Source: Rhodococcus sp. 06-462-5
Lineage (GTDB): Bacteria > Actinomycetota > Actinomycetes > Mycobacteriales > Mycobacteriaceae
NCBI RefSeq assembly: GCF_002258315.1
Contig: NZ_NOYD01000014.1
Span: 62,001 to 126,000, forward strand
DNA length: 64,000 bases
Reading direction: 5' to 3'
The position numbers and the translations under genes were made by a program. Shown here piece by piece: positions 16,955 to 25,152 of the stretch; within the stretch, counting starts at the first letter, position 1, and every line of letters begins with the position of its first letter. The notes below the pieces were generated by a model. It made no database searches, had not been told where the DNA came from, and was given only the letters and a program-made list of their open reading frames with translations.

Positions 16955-17881
16955 ATGTCAGTCAACGTAGTCCGGACCATCGACGGTTGGTGGCGCCTCG
17001 ACGGCGACCGTGCAATCCGTATCGAGACGACGGCCGCGACCACCCGCGAACTTCTTGCCGATCGCGACGCCATCACCGGCGCGTCGGGTGCGGGGTCGAG
17101 TGTCGACGAGCTAGAGCTCGTATCTCCGGTCACCACACCGTGCCGGGTGGTGGCGCAGCTGCTCAATTATCGGTCGCACGCGATCGATGCCGGCTCCGAC
17201 CCGAACACCTTGCAGCCAACCTTCTTTCGCAAGTCCTCGGCATCGGTCAGTGGCCCGTTCGATCCCATCCGCCAGCCACCCGAGGTGGCGCTGCTGGACT
17301 ACGAGATCGAACTCGGGATCGTCGTCGGTGCCGAGATTCCCATCGGTACGACGGTCACCGACGAGAACCTCTCGGACTACGTAGCCGGGGTGATAGTGGC
17401 GAACGACGTGTCCGCGCGCGAGATCCAGTTGACGAAAGTTCAGGTGTACGAGAGCAAGTCGTATCCCACGTTCACCCCGCTCGGCCCCAGATTGGTGCTG
17501 TTGGACAACGACGAGCTCCGACGAATCCCCGAGCTGCACATGACCCTGGCGGTCAACGGCGAGACGCGTCAGGACCAGACGATCGGCAACGACCTGATCA
17601 CCCCGCCGGCCGAGGCACTCACGCGGCTTGCGCGCTTCCAGAACATGACCGCCGGTGACGTACTCCTGACCGGAACACCGATCGGCACCGCCATTTCCGC
17701 GCCGCCCAAGATCGTGCAGAAGATCGGTGAGTTGATTCCGCCTGCGCTGAAGTGGAAGTTCTTCTTCGCCCGGCAGGCGAAGAATCCGAAGTATCTCTCG
17801 GTCGACGATGTGATCACCGCCGGAATCAAGACCGCCGACGGAGTCATCGATCTGGGTACGCAGGAGACGGTGGTCCGATGA
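16955..17881 (+). CDS. Fumarylacetoacetate hydrolase (FAH)-family protein
   Basis: This 308-residue protein has the FAH fold core: LNYRSHA, then the metal-binding ligands in LDYEIELGIVVG, and NDVSAREIQ with the C-terminal GDVLLTGTPIG. FAH-family enzymes hydrolyse carbon-carbon bonds of diketo acids, or hydrate or isomerise dienoic acids late in aromatic catabolism. The ATG at 16955 follows CAGGGGGA. Its stop overlaps the start of the monooxygenase by ATGA, so they are coupled. The C-terminal extension after about residue 250 (KWKFFFARQAKNPKYL) is longer than in minimal FAH proteins. Confidence 0.86.
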   Translation: MSVNVVRTIDGWWRLDGDRAIRIETTAATTRELLADRDAITGASGAGSSVDELELVSPVTTPCRVVAQLLNYRSHAIDAGSDPNTLQPTFFRKSSASVSGPFDPIRQPPEVALLDYEIELGIVVGAEIPIGTTVTDENLSDYVAGVIVANDVSAREIQLTKVQVYESKSYPTFTPLGPRLVLLDNDELRRIPELHMTLAVNGETRQDQTIGNDLITPPAEALTRLARFQNMTAGDVLLTGTPIGTAISAPPKIVQKIGELIPPALKWKFFFARQAKNPKYLSVDDVITAGIKTADGVIDLGTQETVVR

Positions 17882-19713
17882 CCGTGCCGATCGTCGTGGT
17901 CGGAGCCGGCCCGGCTGGTTGCACCGCCGCGTTGCTGTTGGCGCGCAGAGGGATTCGCAGTGTCGTGCTCGAGCGACGAGACGCGCCGCTCTTTCATCCC
18001 GCCGCGCACGTGATCAACGCCCGCACCCTCGAGATCTGGAACGAATACAGCCCCGAGCTGGCGCGATCGATCGCCGCGATGTCGCCGCCGCACGAGACCG
18101 TCAACCTCATCAGCTGGTACGGAGATCTGGCAGACGAGGCCATCGGTTCCATCGACCTACTCTCGGACCCCGAGCGCAAGGCCATCGTCGAGAGCCAAAG
18201 TCCGTTCCTGGTCTCACACATCGGCCAGCATCTGTTGATGCCCGCACTATGGGACGCTCTCGACGCCGAACCGCTGATCGAGTTTCGACGCGGATGCACT
18301 GTCGAGTCCGTCGACACCGACCCGTCCGGTGCCCGTGTGCGTGGGCGTTGCGCGAGCGGAGTGGCCGAGATCGAGGCCGAGTACGTGCTGGCATGCGATG
18401 GTGCGAACAGCGCGACACGAGACGGTACCGGGGTCGGACTGACCGGACCTGTCCTGGCGAACATGGGCAGTGCCTTCTTCACCTCGAAGACACTCTTCCC
18501 CGATGATGCTCGGCCGCTGCTCAGTTGGATCTACACGCCGGACCTGTGCGGAGTGATGATCGCGCATGCCGACCATCGATACATTCTGATGACGGCGTAC
18601 CTGCACCCCGACCAGGAGATCGCCAAGGACAGTCGAGCCTACTGGTCACGCACGCTGCCGAAGGTGTTGGGAGACCACGACTTCGATCTGGAGTCGACCG
18701 GGACCTGGGTGATGACATCGCAGACCGCCGATGCGTTCCGTCGTGGCCGTCTGCTCCTGCTCGGCGATGCGGCGCACCGGTTTCCGCACACCGGTGGTTT
18801 CGGGCTGAACTCGGGTGTTCAGGACGCCCACAATCTGGCCTGGAAGCTCGACGCCGTTCTGTCCGGCACCGCGTCCCCGTCTCTGTTGGACACCTACGAG
18901 ACCGAGCGTCGTCCGGTGGTGGAGAAGTTCGCCGAGCAGAGTGTGGCGAACCACTTCCGGATGGACGACATCGGGAAGAGGGTGGGCATCACCAACAAGA
19001 TGTTGGCGAAAGCGACTCAGGTGGTGGGTCGGCCGCCGCTGAACAAGGTTCCGGGGAAGTTGATCGCGCCATTGGCTGCCGCTGCCACCCGGAAGCAGAT
19101 GGCGCGATCGCACAAAGTCGATCCCGACGCACCCGGGTCCGCCCAGCTTCGTCGCGAGATCGCCGACGCCATCCCGCTTCAGGTGGAGCACTTCGTGTCG
19201 ATCGGCTTGCAGTTCGGTTACCTCTATGCCGGTCCGTTGATCGCACGGGATCCCTCGGCCAAACCCGCCGAAGACGTGGTCGACTATCTGCCCACGACGT
19301 ACCCGGGGGCCAGACTCCCGCACTCGGTGGTCTCGGTAGGCGGTGCACAGGTGCCGGTGCACGAGACACTCGACCCGAACACGCTGTCGCTGTTCACTTT
19401 CGACGGCGACAGGTGGGCAGGCGTGGTGTCCGAGCTCGAGAAGGTCGGACCCGGCGTCACTCTGATCTCTGCGGAACTACCGGCAGATGCCGCTCGGGAT
19501 GAGCTGATTCGCCTGTACGAGGTGGGTGAGACCGGAGCGGTCCTCGTTCGCCCAGACGGCCATGTGGCGTGGCGAACGACCGCCCCCGCGTCCGATGCCG
19601 GTGCGTCGCTCGCCGGCTTCCTGAGCTCGCAGTGGGGCCGCTACTTCACTGCCGCCACCCGAACCGACCACGGCCGGGGTGAATCCGATATGGATGCGCG
19701 CGCGCCCGGCTAG
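17878..19713 (+). CDS. FAD-dependent aromatic hydroxylase (PheA/TfdB type)
   Basis: This is a 611-residue class A flavoprotein monooxygenase. The dinucleotide-binding motif is VVVGAGPAGCTAA (6-18). The second FAD motif, GDAAHRFPHTGGFGLNSG, starts at residue 296, and NLAWKLDAVLSG follows. A C-terminal thioredoxin-like domain typical of phenol hydroxylases occupies the last 170 residues. It would use NAD(P)H and O2 to hydroxylate a phenolic ring. The start forms an ATGA overlap with the FAH gene. The substrate is unknown. Confidence 0.88.
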   Translation: MTVPIVVVGAGPAGCTAALLLARRGIRSVVLERRDAPLFHPAAHVINARTLEIWNEYSPELARSIAAMSPPHETVNLISWYGDLADEAIGSIDLLSDPERKAIVESQSPFLVSHIGQHLLMPALWDALDAEPLIEFRRGCTVESVDTDPSGARVRGRCASGVAEIEAEYVLACDGANSATRDGTGVGLTGPVLANMGSAFFTSKTLFPDDARPLLSWIYTPDLCGVMIAHADHRYILMTAYLHPDQEIAKDSRAYWSRTLPKVLGDHDFDLESTGTWVMTSQTADAFRRGRLLLLGDAAHRFPHTGGFGLNSGVQDAHNLAWKLDAVLSGTASPSLLDTYETERRPVVEKFAEQSVANHFRMDDIGKRVGITNKMLAKATQVVGRPPLNKVPGKLIAPLAAAATRKQMARSHKVDPDAPGSAQLRREIADAIPLQVEHFVSIGLQFGYLYAGPLIARDPSAKPAEDVVDYLPTTYPGARLPHSVVSVGGAQVPVHETLDPNTLSLFTFDGDRWAGVVSELEKVGPGVTLISAELPADAARDELIRLYEVGETGAVLVRPDGHVAWRTTAPASDAGASLAGFLSSQWGRYFTAATRTDHGRGESDMDARAPG

Positions 19714-19722
19714 AGTGCGCGC

Positions 19723-20484
19723 ATGCATATAGTGCCTCGGGCGATTCGGACTATGGGAATCAATGCGGTCCGTCTGTACAACCGCCTCGAAGTGTCGGTC
19801 GCACAACCGGTTCCCGAAGAGCCGGTGTTGTTCGTGTGCAATCACGGGTTCGGCGGAGTGATCGATCTGAACGTGTTCGCATTCGCGGCGGCGTACGACG
19901 ATCTGAAGCTTTCCCGGGAAGTGATCGCGTTGACGCACCAGATCGCGTGGACACTGCGTGCAGGAAAGTTGGTCGAGCCGTTCGGTGCTCGGCCTGCTGC
20001 CCGGCAGAATGCTCTCGATGCGTTCGAGGAGGGACACAATGTCGTGGTCTTCCCCGGTGGTGACCTCGATGCCCTCAAATCGTGGCGGCATCGCAACGAG
20101 ATCGTCTTCGCCGGACGCAGCGGCTACGCCCGTCTGGCCATTGAAGCCGGGGTGCCGATCGTTCCGGTCGTGACCGCGGGCGCAGGTGAGTCTCTTCTGG
20201 TCCTCAGCAGTGGAAAGCGCATCGCCCAAGCGCTCGGGCTGCACAAGACATCGCTTCGGACCAAGACGCTCCCGCTGTCGGTGTCGATCCCATGGGGCTT
20301 CAACGTGGGAGTGGTGGGGTTGCTTCCGTATCTCCCGCTACCCACGAAGTTGGAGACGTCGGTGCTCGCGCCGATGCGTCCCGAACCCGACGAGTCCGCA
20401 GAGGACTTCGCTCACCGAGTCCACTCGGCGATGCAAGCAGAACTCGACGAATTGACGAAGGACCGCACGCCGGTGATCGGCTGA
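19723..20484 (+). CDS. PlsC-type lysophospholipid/glycerol acyltransferase
   Basis: This 253-residue protein has an acyltransferase fold with NHGFGGVID (His41, Asp48) in place of the usual HxxxxD, and the substrate motif FPGGD (110-114). The six-residue H-to-D spacing departs from canonical PlsC, so its acceptor may be unusual. It starts nine bases after the monooxygenase stop and is probably co-transcribed. Its presence at the end of a catabolic operon may relate to storage-lipid or membrane-lipid synthesis. That link is speculative. Confidence 0.75.
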   Translation: MHIVPRAIRTMGINAVRLYNRLEVSVAQPVPEEPVLFVCNHGFGGVIDLNVFAFAAAYDDLKLSREVIALTHQIAWTLRAGKLVEPFGARPAARQNALDAFEEGHNVVVFPGGDLDALKSWRHRNEIVFAGRSGYARLAIEAGVPIVPVVTAGAGESLLVLSSGKRIAQALGLHKTSLRTKTLPLSVSIPWGFNVGVVGLLPYLPLPTKLETSVLAPMRPEPDESAEDFAHRVHSAMQAELDELTKDRTPVIG

Positions 20485-20494
20485 GCTGTCAGCC
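20479..20494. terminator. Small bidirectional hairpin between convergent genes
   Basis: GGCTGA-GCTG-TCAGCC forms a perfect six-bp stem. It contains the stop codons of both convergent genes (acyltransferase and the zinc-ribbon protein), so it may end both transcripts. Confidence 0.4.
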
Positions 20495-20647
20495 AGGTCC
20501 TTCCCATCCGCACGCTTCACAGGAGGCATAGATGCGGCTGTTCATCGGTCCGACGGCCGGCGAATCGATGACGTTCTCTCCCAACGTGATCTGTTCGCAG
20601 ATGGGGCATATGCCCCGGTAATCGAGATTGAAGCTGTAGGTGAGCAC
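20489..20647 (-). CDS. Small zinc-ribbon-like protein
   Basis: The predicted 52-residue protein has two Cys pairs, CPIC (14-17) and CEAC (43-46), 25 residues apart, as in zinc ribbons. The GTG at 20647 is chosen because the frame upstream has Arg/Ser-rich antisense-like composition, and AGGA lies about ten bases before it. It is convergent with the acyltransferase gene. No function can be assigned. It might be an orphan regulator or an RNA- or protein-binding ribbon. Confidence 0.5.
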   Translation of the reverse strand: MLTYSFNLDYRGICPICEQITLGENVIDSPAVGPMNSRIYASCEACGWEGPG

Positions 20648-21002
20648 TCGGACTCGATCCTGTACGTCGAATGCTGCAGCCGTGCGTGTCCCGGTCGAGC
20701 AGCAGGTGTCCTCGGCAGGAATGTGTGCCGAGGTTCGAGTCGCCGGTACCCCGCGCTGTGTACCGAGGGCCGACCATCGACTGCCGCTTCTTCGTGATCG
20801 AACTTGTCGACATGAGCGACAGTAGACCCCGAGCCCCCAGCTCGTCGAGAGCAACGGAGTTCTGGTCGAGGATGTTCGGCGCAGCGCGGACCGCGTGGGA
20901 GGAAAGACCGTAGGGTCGGTGTCACGCCGCTCGTTCAGCGCACACAATGGTTCAGCGAAACCGAACCGACCTGATCATCGAAGGTCGAGAAGGTCGAGTC
21001 TC
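20648..21002. other. 355-bp stretch with no secure gene
   Basis: Several short frames are open here, including a 33-codon frame at 20812-20913 on the plus strand. None has a convincing ribosome-binding site or protein-like composition. The region probably carries the promoters of the zinc-ribbon gene and of the two small plus-strand genes that follow. Confidence 0.5.
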
Positions 21003-21146
21003 ATGACCGACACACCTATTCACGACGAACTGCAGAACTTCATGAAGATGAGCGCACGTGGGAGTGATCGGAAGGTCGAACCCGTGGACGCATCGGTGCC
21101 CGTCGAAGTGCCTGTGCACGCCCCCGCGCGACACCAGAGAGCCTGA
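21003..21146 (+). CDS. Small hypothetical protein (47 aa)
   Basis: The ATG at 21003 follows a GAAGGTCGAG purine-rich stretch. The product begins TDTPIHDELQNFMKMSAR and ends in a Pro/Val/His-rich tail, with no membrane segment or known motif. It ends four bases before the next small gene, which suggests a two-gene transcript. It is not recognised. Confidence 0.5.
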   Translation: MTDTPIHDELQNFMKMSARGSDRKVEPVDASVPVEVPVHAPARHQRA

Positions 21147-21150
21147 CGAC

Positions 21151-21363
21151 ATGGCCACTGCACGAGAGAAGCAGGACGAGGCCCTTGCCGTCTATCGGCG
21201 AGCGAAAGATCGCGAGCAGGAACTCGCCGATGTGCGCGGACAGTCCGACACCGATTCTCCGTTGCTCGTCGACCTCGACGATGCCGAGATGCGCGGTGCG
21301 ATCGAAGCGGACATATCGGCGCAAGAGGCGCTGAGTGTCGCGCTCAGGGCTGCGGACGACTGA
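21151..21363 (+). CDS. Small charged helical protein (70 aa)
   Basis: The predicted protein is rich in Ala, Glu, Asp and Arg (MATAREKQDEALAVYRRA) and is likely to be almost wholly alpha-helical, possibly a coiled coil. It follows the 47-residue frame by four bases and overlaps the convergent TetR gene by 20 bp at its 3' end. No family is recognised. Confidence 0.55.
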   Translation: MATAREKQDEALAVYRRAKDREQELADVRGQSDTDSPLLVDLDDAEMRGAIEADISAQEALSVALRAADD

Positions 21364-22030
21364 CTTCGGTCGGCTGGGCCGTGGGGTCGATCGCTGCGTG
21401 CACTCCTCCTCGATAGGACGCCGGAAGTTCTCGGCTGCACAAGGTTTCGGCCTCGACGGCAGAGATTCCGAGTGCTCGAAGGACCCGTTTCGTCGTGTCG
21501 TCCACGGTTGCCGCTTCGTCGCGCTCGGGTTGTGCGAGCAGCAGTCGTCCCATGGACAGCAGCGAGCCTGCCACGATGGCGAGTGCGACATCCGGGTCGT
21601 CCACGTCGAATCGTCCTTGTGCGGCGGCCGATTCGATATCGCGGCGCGAACGCGGTGCCAGGCCCCCGGCTGCGGCGAATGCCGCGGCTTCGGAGTTCAG
21701 CAGGACACGACTCAGTTCCGGCTCGAGTCGGAAGAGGCGTCCGGACAATCGAAAGGATTGAGTGAATTTCTCGACCGCGTCGTCGAGGTCGACGGTGAGC
21801 GAGTCGAGATAGTCGCCTGCGGATTCGAGGGCGGAGTCGATGGCCGCCTGCCACAGCTCTTCTTTGCTCTCGAAGTAGTTGTAGAACGATCCATTGCTGA
21901 CGTCGGCGGCCTGCGTGATCTCGAGGACAGGGGCGTTGGTGTTTCCGCTGGCGAGAAGCCCTTGAGCGGCGCGGATCAGCGCGGCTCTGGTGCGTGCCTT
22001 GCGGCGCTCGACGCGGTTGCCTTCGGTCAC
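21344..22030 (-). CDS. TetR-family transcriptional regulator
   Basis: This 228-residue TetR regulator has its helix-turn-helix around residues 25-65 (ITQAADVSNGSFYNYFESKEEL) and a ligand-binding domain of usual size. It is divergent from the P450-ferredoxin-reductase operon. Two TGACGA-NN-TCGTCA palindromes lie in the 160-bp gap, so it very probably represses the operon and itself. The inducer is likely to be the P450 substrate or a product. Confidence 0.9.
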   Translation of the reverse strand: MTEGNRVERRKARTRAALIRAAQGLLASGNTNAPVLEITQAADVSNGSFYNYFESKEELWQAAIDSALESAGDYLDSLTVDLDDAVEKFTQSFRLSGRLFRLEPELSRVLLNSEAAAFAAAGGLAPRSRRDIESAAAQGRFDVDDPDVALAIVAGSLLSMGRLLLAQPERDEAATVDDTTKRVLRALGISAVEAETLCSRELPASYRGGVHAAIDPTAQPTEVSRPQP

Positions 22031-22083
22031 GATCTGCTCCTGGTCTGCGGTGTGAGTGAGGGCAGCCTATCGCGTTCCATTCA

Positions 22084-22097
22084 TGACGAATTCGTCA
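22084..22097. promoter_or_regulatory. TetR operator, copy 1
   Basis: TGACGAATTCGTCA is a perfect 14-bp palindrome in the divergent TetR/P450 promoter. It lies 53 bp from the TetR start codon and shares its TGACGA/TCGTCA arms with copy 2. Confidence 0.7.
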
Positions 22098-22126
22098 AAA
22101 AGCTTGACCGGCGGCTGTGTCATGGG

Positions 22127-22140
22127 TGACGATATCGTCA
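22127..22140. promoter_or_regulatory. TetR operator, copy 2
   Basis: TGACGATATCGTCA is a perfect 14-bp palindrome with the same six-base arms as copy 1 and only the central two bases changed. The centres are 43 bp apart, about four helical turns, so dimers bound to both would lie on the same face. It lies 50 bp upstream of the P450 start. Confidence 0.7.
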
Positions 22141-22190
22141 ATATCCTGCGCAGGCAGGGCGAAGTTACTCTTCCGGCGGCGAAGGACCTC

Positions 22191-23393
22191 ATGACAACGA
22201 ACGCGACGATCCCCCAGTACCGCACCGACATCTATTCCACCGATGCGATCCTCGATCCGTACCCGCATTACGCGAGGCTCCGGGCGCTCGGACCAGTGGT
22301 GTGGCTGCCGAATCAGCAGGTGTTCGCCATCTCGCGTTATGCCGACTGCAAGAAGGTCCTGCTCGACGACGAGACCTTCATCTCCGGGGACGGGGTCGGA
22401 CTCAATCCGGTTGCCAACCGGCTCGGCCGTGGTACGACGCTCAACAGCGACGGTGACGAGCACGCGACCAAGCGTGCAGTTCTCGCGCACCGTTTGACGC
22501 CGAAAGCCGTCCGAAAGATGACGGCCGCAGTGGAGGAGAAGGCGGAGAGCATCGTCGATGCGGCCCTGAGCAAGAGGTTTGTCGACGGTGTCGACGACCT
22601 CGCCACGGCGCTGCCGATGTCCGTCGTGCCCGACCTCGTGGGGTGGCCCGAAGACGGTCGCGACGAGCTTCTCCGCTGGGCCGGAGCAACATTCGACTCG
22701 CTCGGGCCCGTCAATCGTCACTCCGTCACGGCCGTGAAGGCCGCCACCGAGATGCTCGCGTTCTCCAGGAAGGTCGTGCGGCAGCGATCGGTGCTCCCCG
22801 GGAGCATGGGCGACGACGTGCTGAAAGCCGCCGACGAGAACAGGATCGGCCAGTCCGCCTGCCCGGCATTGATGATCGACTACCTCGGCCCATCGCTCGA
22901 TACCACGATCGGAGCGATCTCCGGGGCACTCGATCTGTTCGCTCGTCACCCCGAGCAGTGGCAGGCCATCCGCCAGGACCCCGATCTGATCCCGAATGCC
23001 GTCAACGAGGTCGTCAGATACGAGTCCCCCATCAGGGCGTTCTCTCGCCGAGCAGTGCGCGATGTCGAGATCGACGGATCACCGATCCCGAAAGGCGCAC
23101 GCGTGCTGGTGATCTACGCGTCGGCGAACCGTGACGAACGCGGGTGGGAGAACCCCGATGTTTTCGACGTCACCCGCGACGCCGCCAGGCAACTCGGATT
23201 CGGATCCGGAGTGCACGGGTGTGCGGGCCAGGGTCTCGCTCGACTCGAGACGCAGACCATGCTCCGAGTACTGGCGCGACGAGTGGAACGGTTCGTCCCG
23301 TCGGGAACGCCGAAACGTGCCGTCAACAACGTGATTCACCGCTACGAACAGCTGCCGCTGACATTGGTGGCCGCAGAAGGGACACAGAAATGA
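22191..23393 (+). CDS. Cytochrome P450 (first copy)
   Basis: This is a 400-residue soluble class I P450. The heme-binding loop is FGSGVHGCAGQG with Cys344 as iron ligand, and the K-helix ExxR pair is near VVRYESPIRAFSRRA. The I-helix reads GPSLDTT, keeping the acid-Thr pair but with Pro-Ser where A-G is usual. It should hydroxylate a hydrophobic substrate using electrons from the ferredoxin encoded next. The ATG at 22191 is chosen because GAAGGA precedes it and two operator palindromes lie upstream. Earlier in-frame starts would run through them. It is similar along its length to the second P450 at 26577. Confidence 0.92.
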   Translation: MTTNATIPQYRTDIYSTDAILDPYPHYARLRALGPVVWLPNQQVFAISRYADCKKVLLDDETFISGDGVGLNPVANRLGRGTTLNSDGDEHATKRAVLAHRLTPKAVRKMTAAVEEKAESIVDAALSKRFVDGVDDLATALPMSVVPDLVGWPEDGRDELLRWAGATFDSLGPVNRHSVTAVKAATEMLAFSRKVVRQRSVLPGSMGDDVLKAADENRIGQSACPALMIDYLGPSLDTTIGAISGALDLFARHPEQWQAIRQDPDLIPNAVNEVVRYESPIRAFSRRAVRDVEIDGSPIPKGARVLVIYASANRDERGWENPDVFDVTRDAARQLGFGSGVHGCAGQGLARLETQTMLRVLARRVERFVPSGTPKRAVNNVIHRYEQLPLTLVAAEGTQK

Positions 23394-23587
23394 GAATCGA
23401 CGTCGACTGGGATCGGTGCGAAGGCCACGGCATCTGCGCCGATCAAGCTCCGAAGGTGTTCAGCCTGGACGACGAGGGCGAACTGCACTACGCCTTCGAC
23501 AACGACGACATACCCGACGAACTTGCTGCCGGGGCACGTTCGGCCGTGGGTGTGTGTCCGGTGGCAGCTCTCCGAGAGAGCAAGTGA
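23390..23587 (+). CDS. [3Fe-4S]-type P450 ferredoxin
   Basis: This 65-residue ferredoxin has Cys10, Cys16 and Cys56 in the pattern CEGHGIC...CP. His13 stands where a fourth Cys would complete a [4Fe-4S] cluster, as in actinobacterial P450 partners. It carries electrons from the adjacent reductase to the P450. Its ATG overlaps the P450 stop as ATGA and its stop overlaps the reductase start as GTGA, so the three redox partners are made together. Confidence 0.92.
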   Translation: MRIDVDWDRCEGHGICADQAPKVFSLDDEGELHYAFDNDDIPDELAAGARSAVGVCPVAALRESK

Positions 23588-24735
23588 GCCTCGGAGGCCG
23601 TCGGATCGTCATCGTCGGAGACTCCATCGCGGGCTGCACCGCGGCCCGCGAGCTCCGCGCTCGAGGGCACAACGGGGCACTCACGATGATCGGTGCGGAC
23701 GCCGACGGCTGTTACGCCAGACCGCCTTTGTCCAAGCATGTTCTCAAAGGCGAAGGGGCCGAAGCCGAGACGTGGGACCTGTCCGATCTCGACGTCACTA
23801 CCGTTGCCGATCGCGCTGTCTCGGTCGACACTGATCGACGCACCGTGACCACCACCGACGGCACCGACGTTCCCTACGATGCCCTCATCGTGGCGACAGG
23901 AGCGTCCGCCCGACGTATCGCCGGTCCGAATCAGTTGGGCGAGAATGTATTGCGGACTTTCGCAGACGTTCGATCTCTGCGCTCGAAGCTGGACTCGGCT
24001 CGAACAGCGATCGTCGTCGGGGCAGGCTTCCTCGGCATGGAAGTGGCCAGTGCCTGCGTCGCACGGGGTATCGAGGTCACCGTCGTCGATGTCGACCCTC
24101 CGCTGCAACGGCTCCTGGGATCGTTTCTGTCCGACGCGATCGCCGCCCGCGCCCAGGACTCCTCGATCCAGTTCGTCAGGGCCGACGGGCCGGTTGCCCT
24201 GACCGGGGATCCTGTCGCCGGAATTGAGCTCCACGATCGCACTCGCACAGCCGATCTCGTCGTCACCTGCGCGGGTGATGTTCCCGAGACGGACTGGCTC
24301 GACGGCACCGGAATCGCAGATAGTCACGGTGTCGGAATCGACGAACTCTGCACCACGACGGTTCCCGATGTCTACGCAGCCGGGGACGTCACCTACTCCC
24401 GCGGAACATCGGCCCGCGCCCCGTTCTGGTCCAATGCCGTCGCGCAGGGCAAGGTGGCCGCGGCCTCCGCTCTCGGCCTCGAGCCGACGTGTCCGCCCAC
24501 CGACGACTACTTCTGGACCGAGATCCTCGGACTGTCCATCAAAGTGGTCGGCCCCCTTCCTCTTCGGGGAGAACCGACCATTCTCGAAGGGTCGATGGAC
24601 GAGGGATCGGCCCTCCTGCAGTGGAATCACGACGACGGCCGCACCACCATCGTGGCCTTCGGAATCAAGAAGCCGGTCGGCCTGCTCCGGCGGCTCGCCC
24701 GCGACAGCTCGGTCTCCACCAAACAAGGAATATGA
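23584..24735 (+). CDS. NAD(P)H ferredoxin reductase, FAD-dependent
   Basis: This is a 383-residue pyridine-nucleotide-disulfide-type reductase. The N-terminal FAD-binding segment is IVIVGDSIAGCTAAREL (GxSxxG variant), ARPPLSK follows, the NAD(P)H-binding motif is VVGAGFLGMEVAS, and VYAAGDV lies near the C-terminus. It matches the rubredoxin/ferredoxin reductases that serve class I P450s. The GTG at 23584 overlaps the ferredoxin stop. It should reduce the adjacent ferredoxin, and could also serve the second P450, which has no redox partner genes of its own. Confidence 0.9.
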   Translation: MSLGGRRIVIVGDSIAGCTAARELRARGHNGALTMIGADADGCYARPPLSKHVLKGEGAEAETWDLSDLDVTTVADRAVSVDTDRRTVTTTDGTDVPYDALIVATGASARRIAGPNQLGENVLRTFADVRSLRSKLDSARTAIVVGAGFLGMEVASACVARGIEVTVVDVDPPLQRLLGSFLSDAIAARAQDSSIQFVRADGPVALTGDPVAGIELHDRTRTADLVVTCAGDVPETDWLDGTGIADSHGVGIDELCTTTVPDVYAAGDVTYSRGTSARAPFWSNAVAQGKVAAASALGLEPTCPPTDDYFWTEILGLSIKVVGPLPLRGEPTILEGSMDEGSALLQWNHDDGRTTIVAFGIKKPVGLLRRLARDSSVSTKQGI

Positions 24736-25124
24736 CAATGTCTTTCGGTACCACACTCGTTCGACGACTCCCCGAGATCGTCGGGCTCGGCCGCGCCGCG
24801 ATCGGCGTCGCCCACATGATCGCTCCCACCCGCGCCAACGAACTGCTCGCCGGTCCCGACGCGGCAGTGGCGACCACGCGAGCGGCCGCCCGCACCTTCG
24901 GGATTCGAGAAATCTATATCGGTGGGGGACTGTATGCGGCCACGAAGTACGCCCCGACGCTCGTGCGTCCCTTGCTTCGCGCCGGGGTGGCTGTCGATGT
25001 GTGGGATACCGGTGCCTTCGCTCTGACCGCGTACCTTCCTCAACGCACCCGAGTGGCCGGCTGCGCCGTTGCCGGAGGCTTCGTGGTCGCGGGGGTACTG
25101 GCCGACCTTCGACTGGACCGCTAG
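24732..25124 (+). CDS. Hypothetical protein of the P450 operon (130 aa)
   Basis: The first ATG overlaps the reductase stop (ATGA), and a second ATG two codons on is also possible. The product is Ala/Gly-rich with amphipathic and hydrophobic segments (YIGGGLYAATKYAP; a C-terminal AGCAVAGGFVVAGVLADL), compatible with a small membrane-associated protein. It resembles small uncharacterised proteins found beside oxygenases, but I cannot name a family. Coupling to the redox genes suggests a role in the same pathway. Confidence 0.7.
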   Translation: MTMSFGTTLVRRLPEIVGLGRAAIGVAHMIAPTRANELLAGPDAAVATTRAAARTFGIREIYIGGGLYAATKYAPTLVRPLLRAGVAVDVWDTGAFALTAYLPQRTRVAGCAVAGGFVVAGVLADLRLDR

Positions 25125-25152
25125 CTGCCTGGGCGACGAGTCGTCGCCCAGG

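Noticed and set aside
20812-20913. 33-codon plus-strand frame beginning MSDSRPRA
   Set aside because: No ribosome-binding site and no support from neighbours; kept only as a note in the gap entry.
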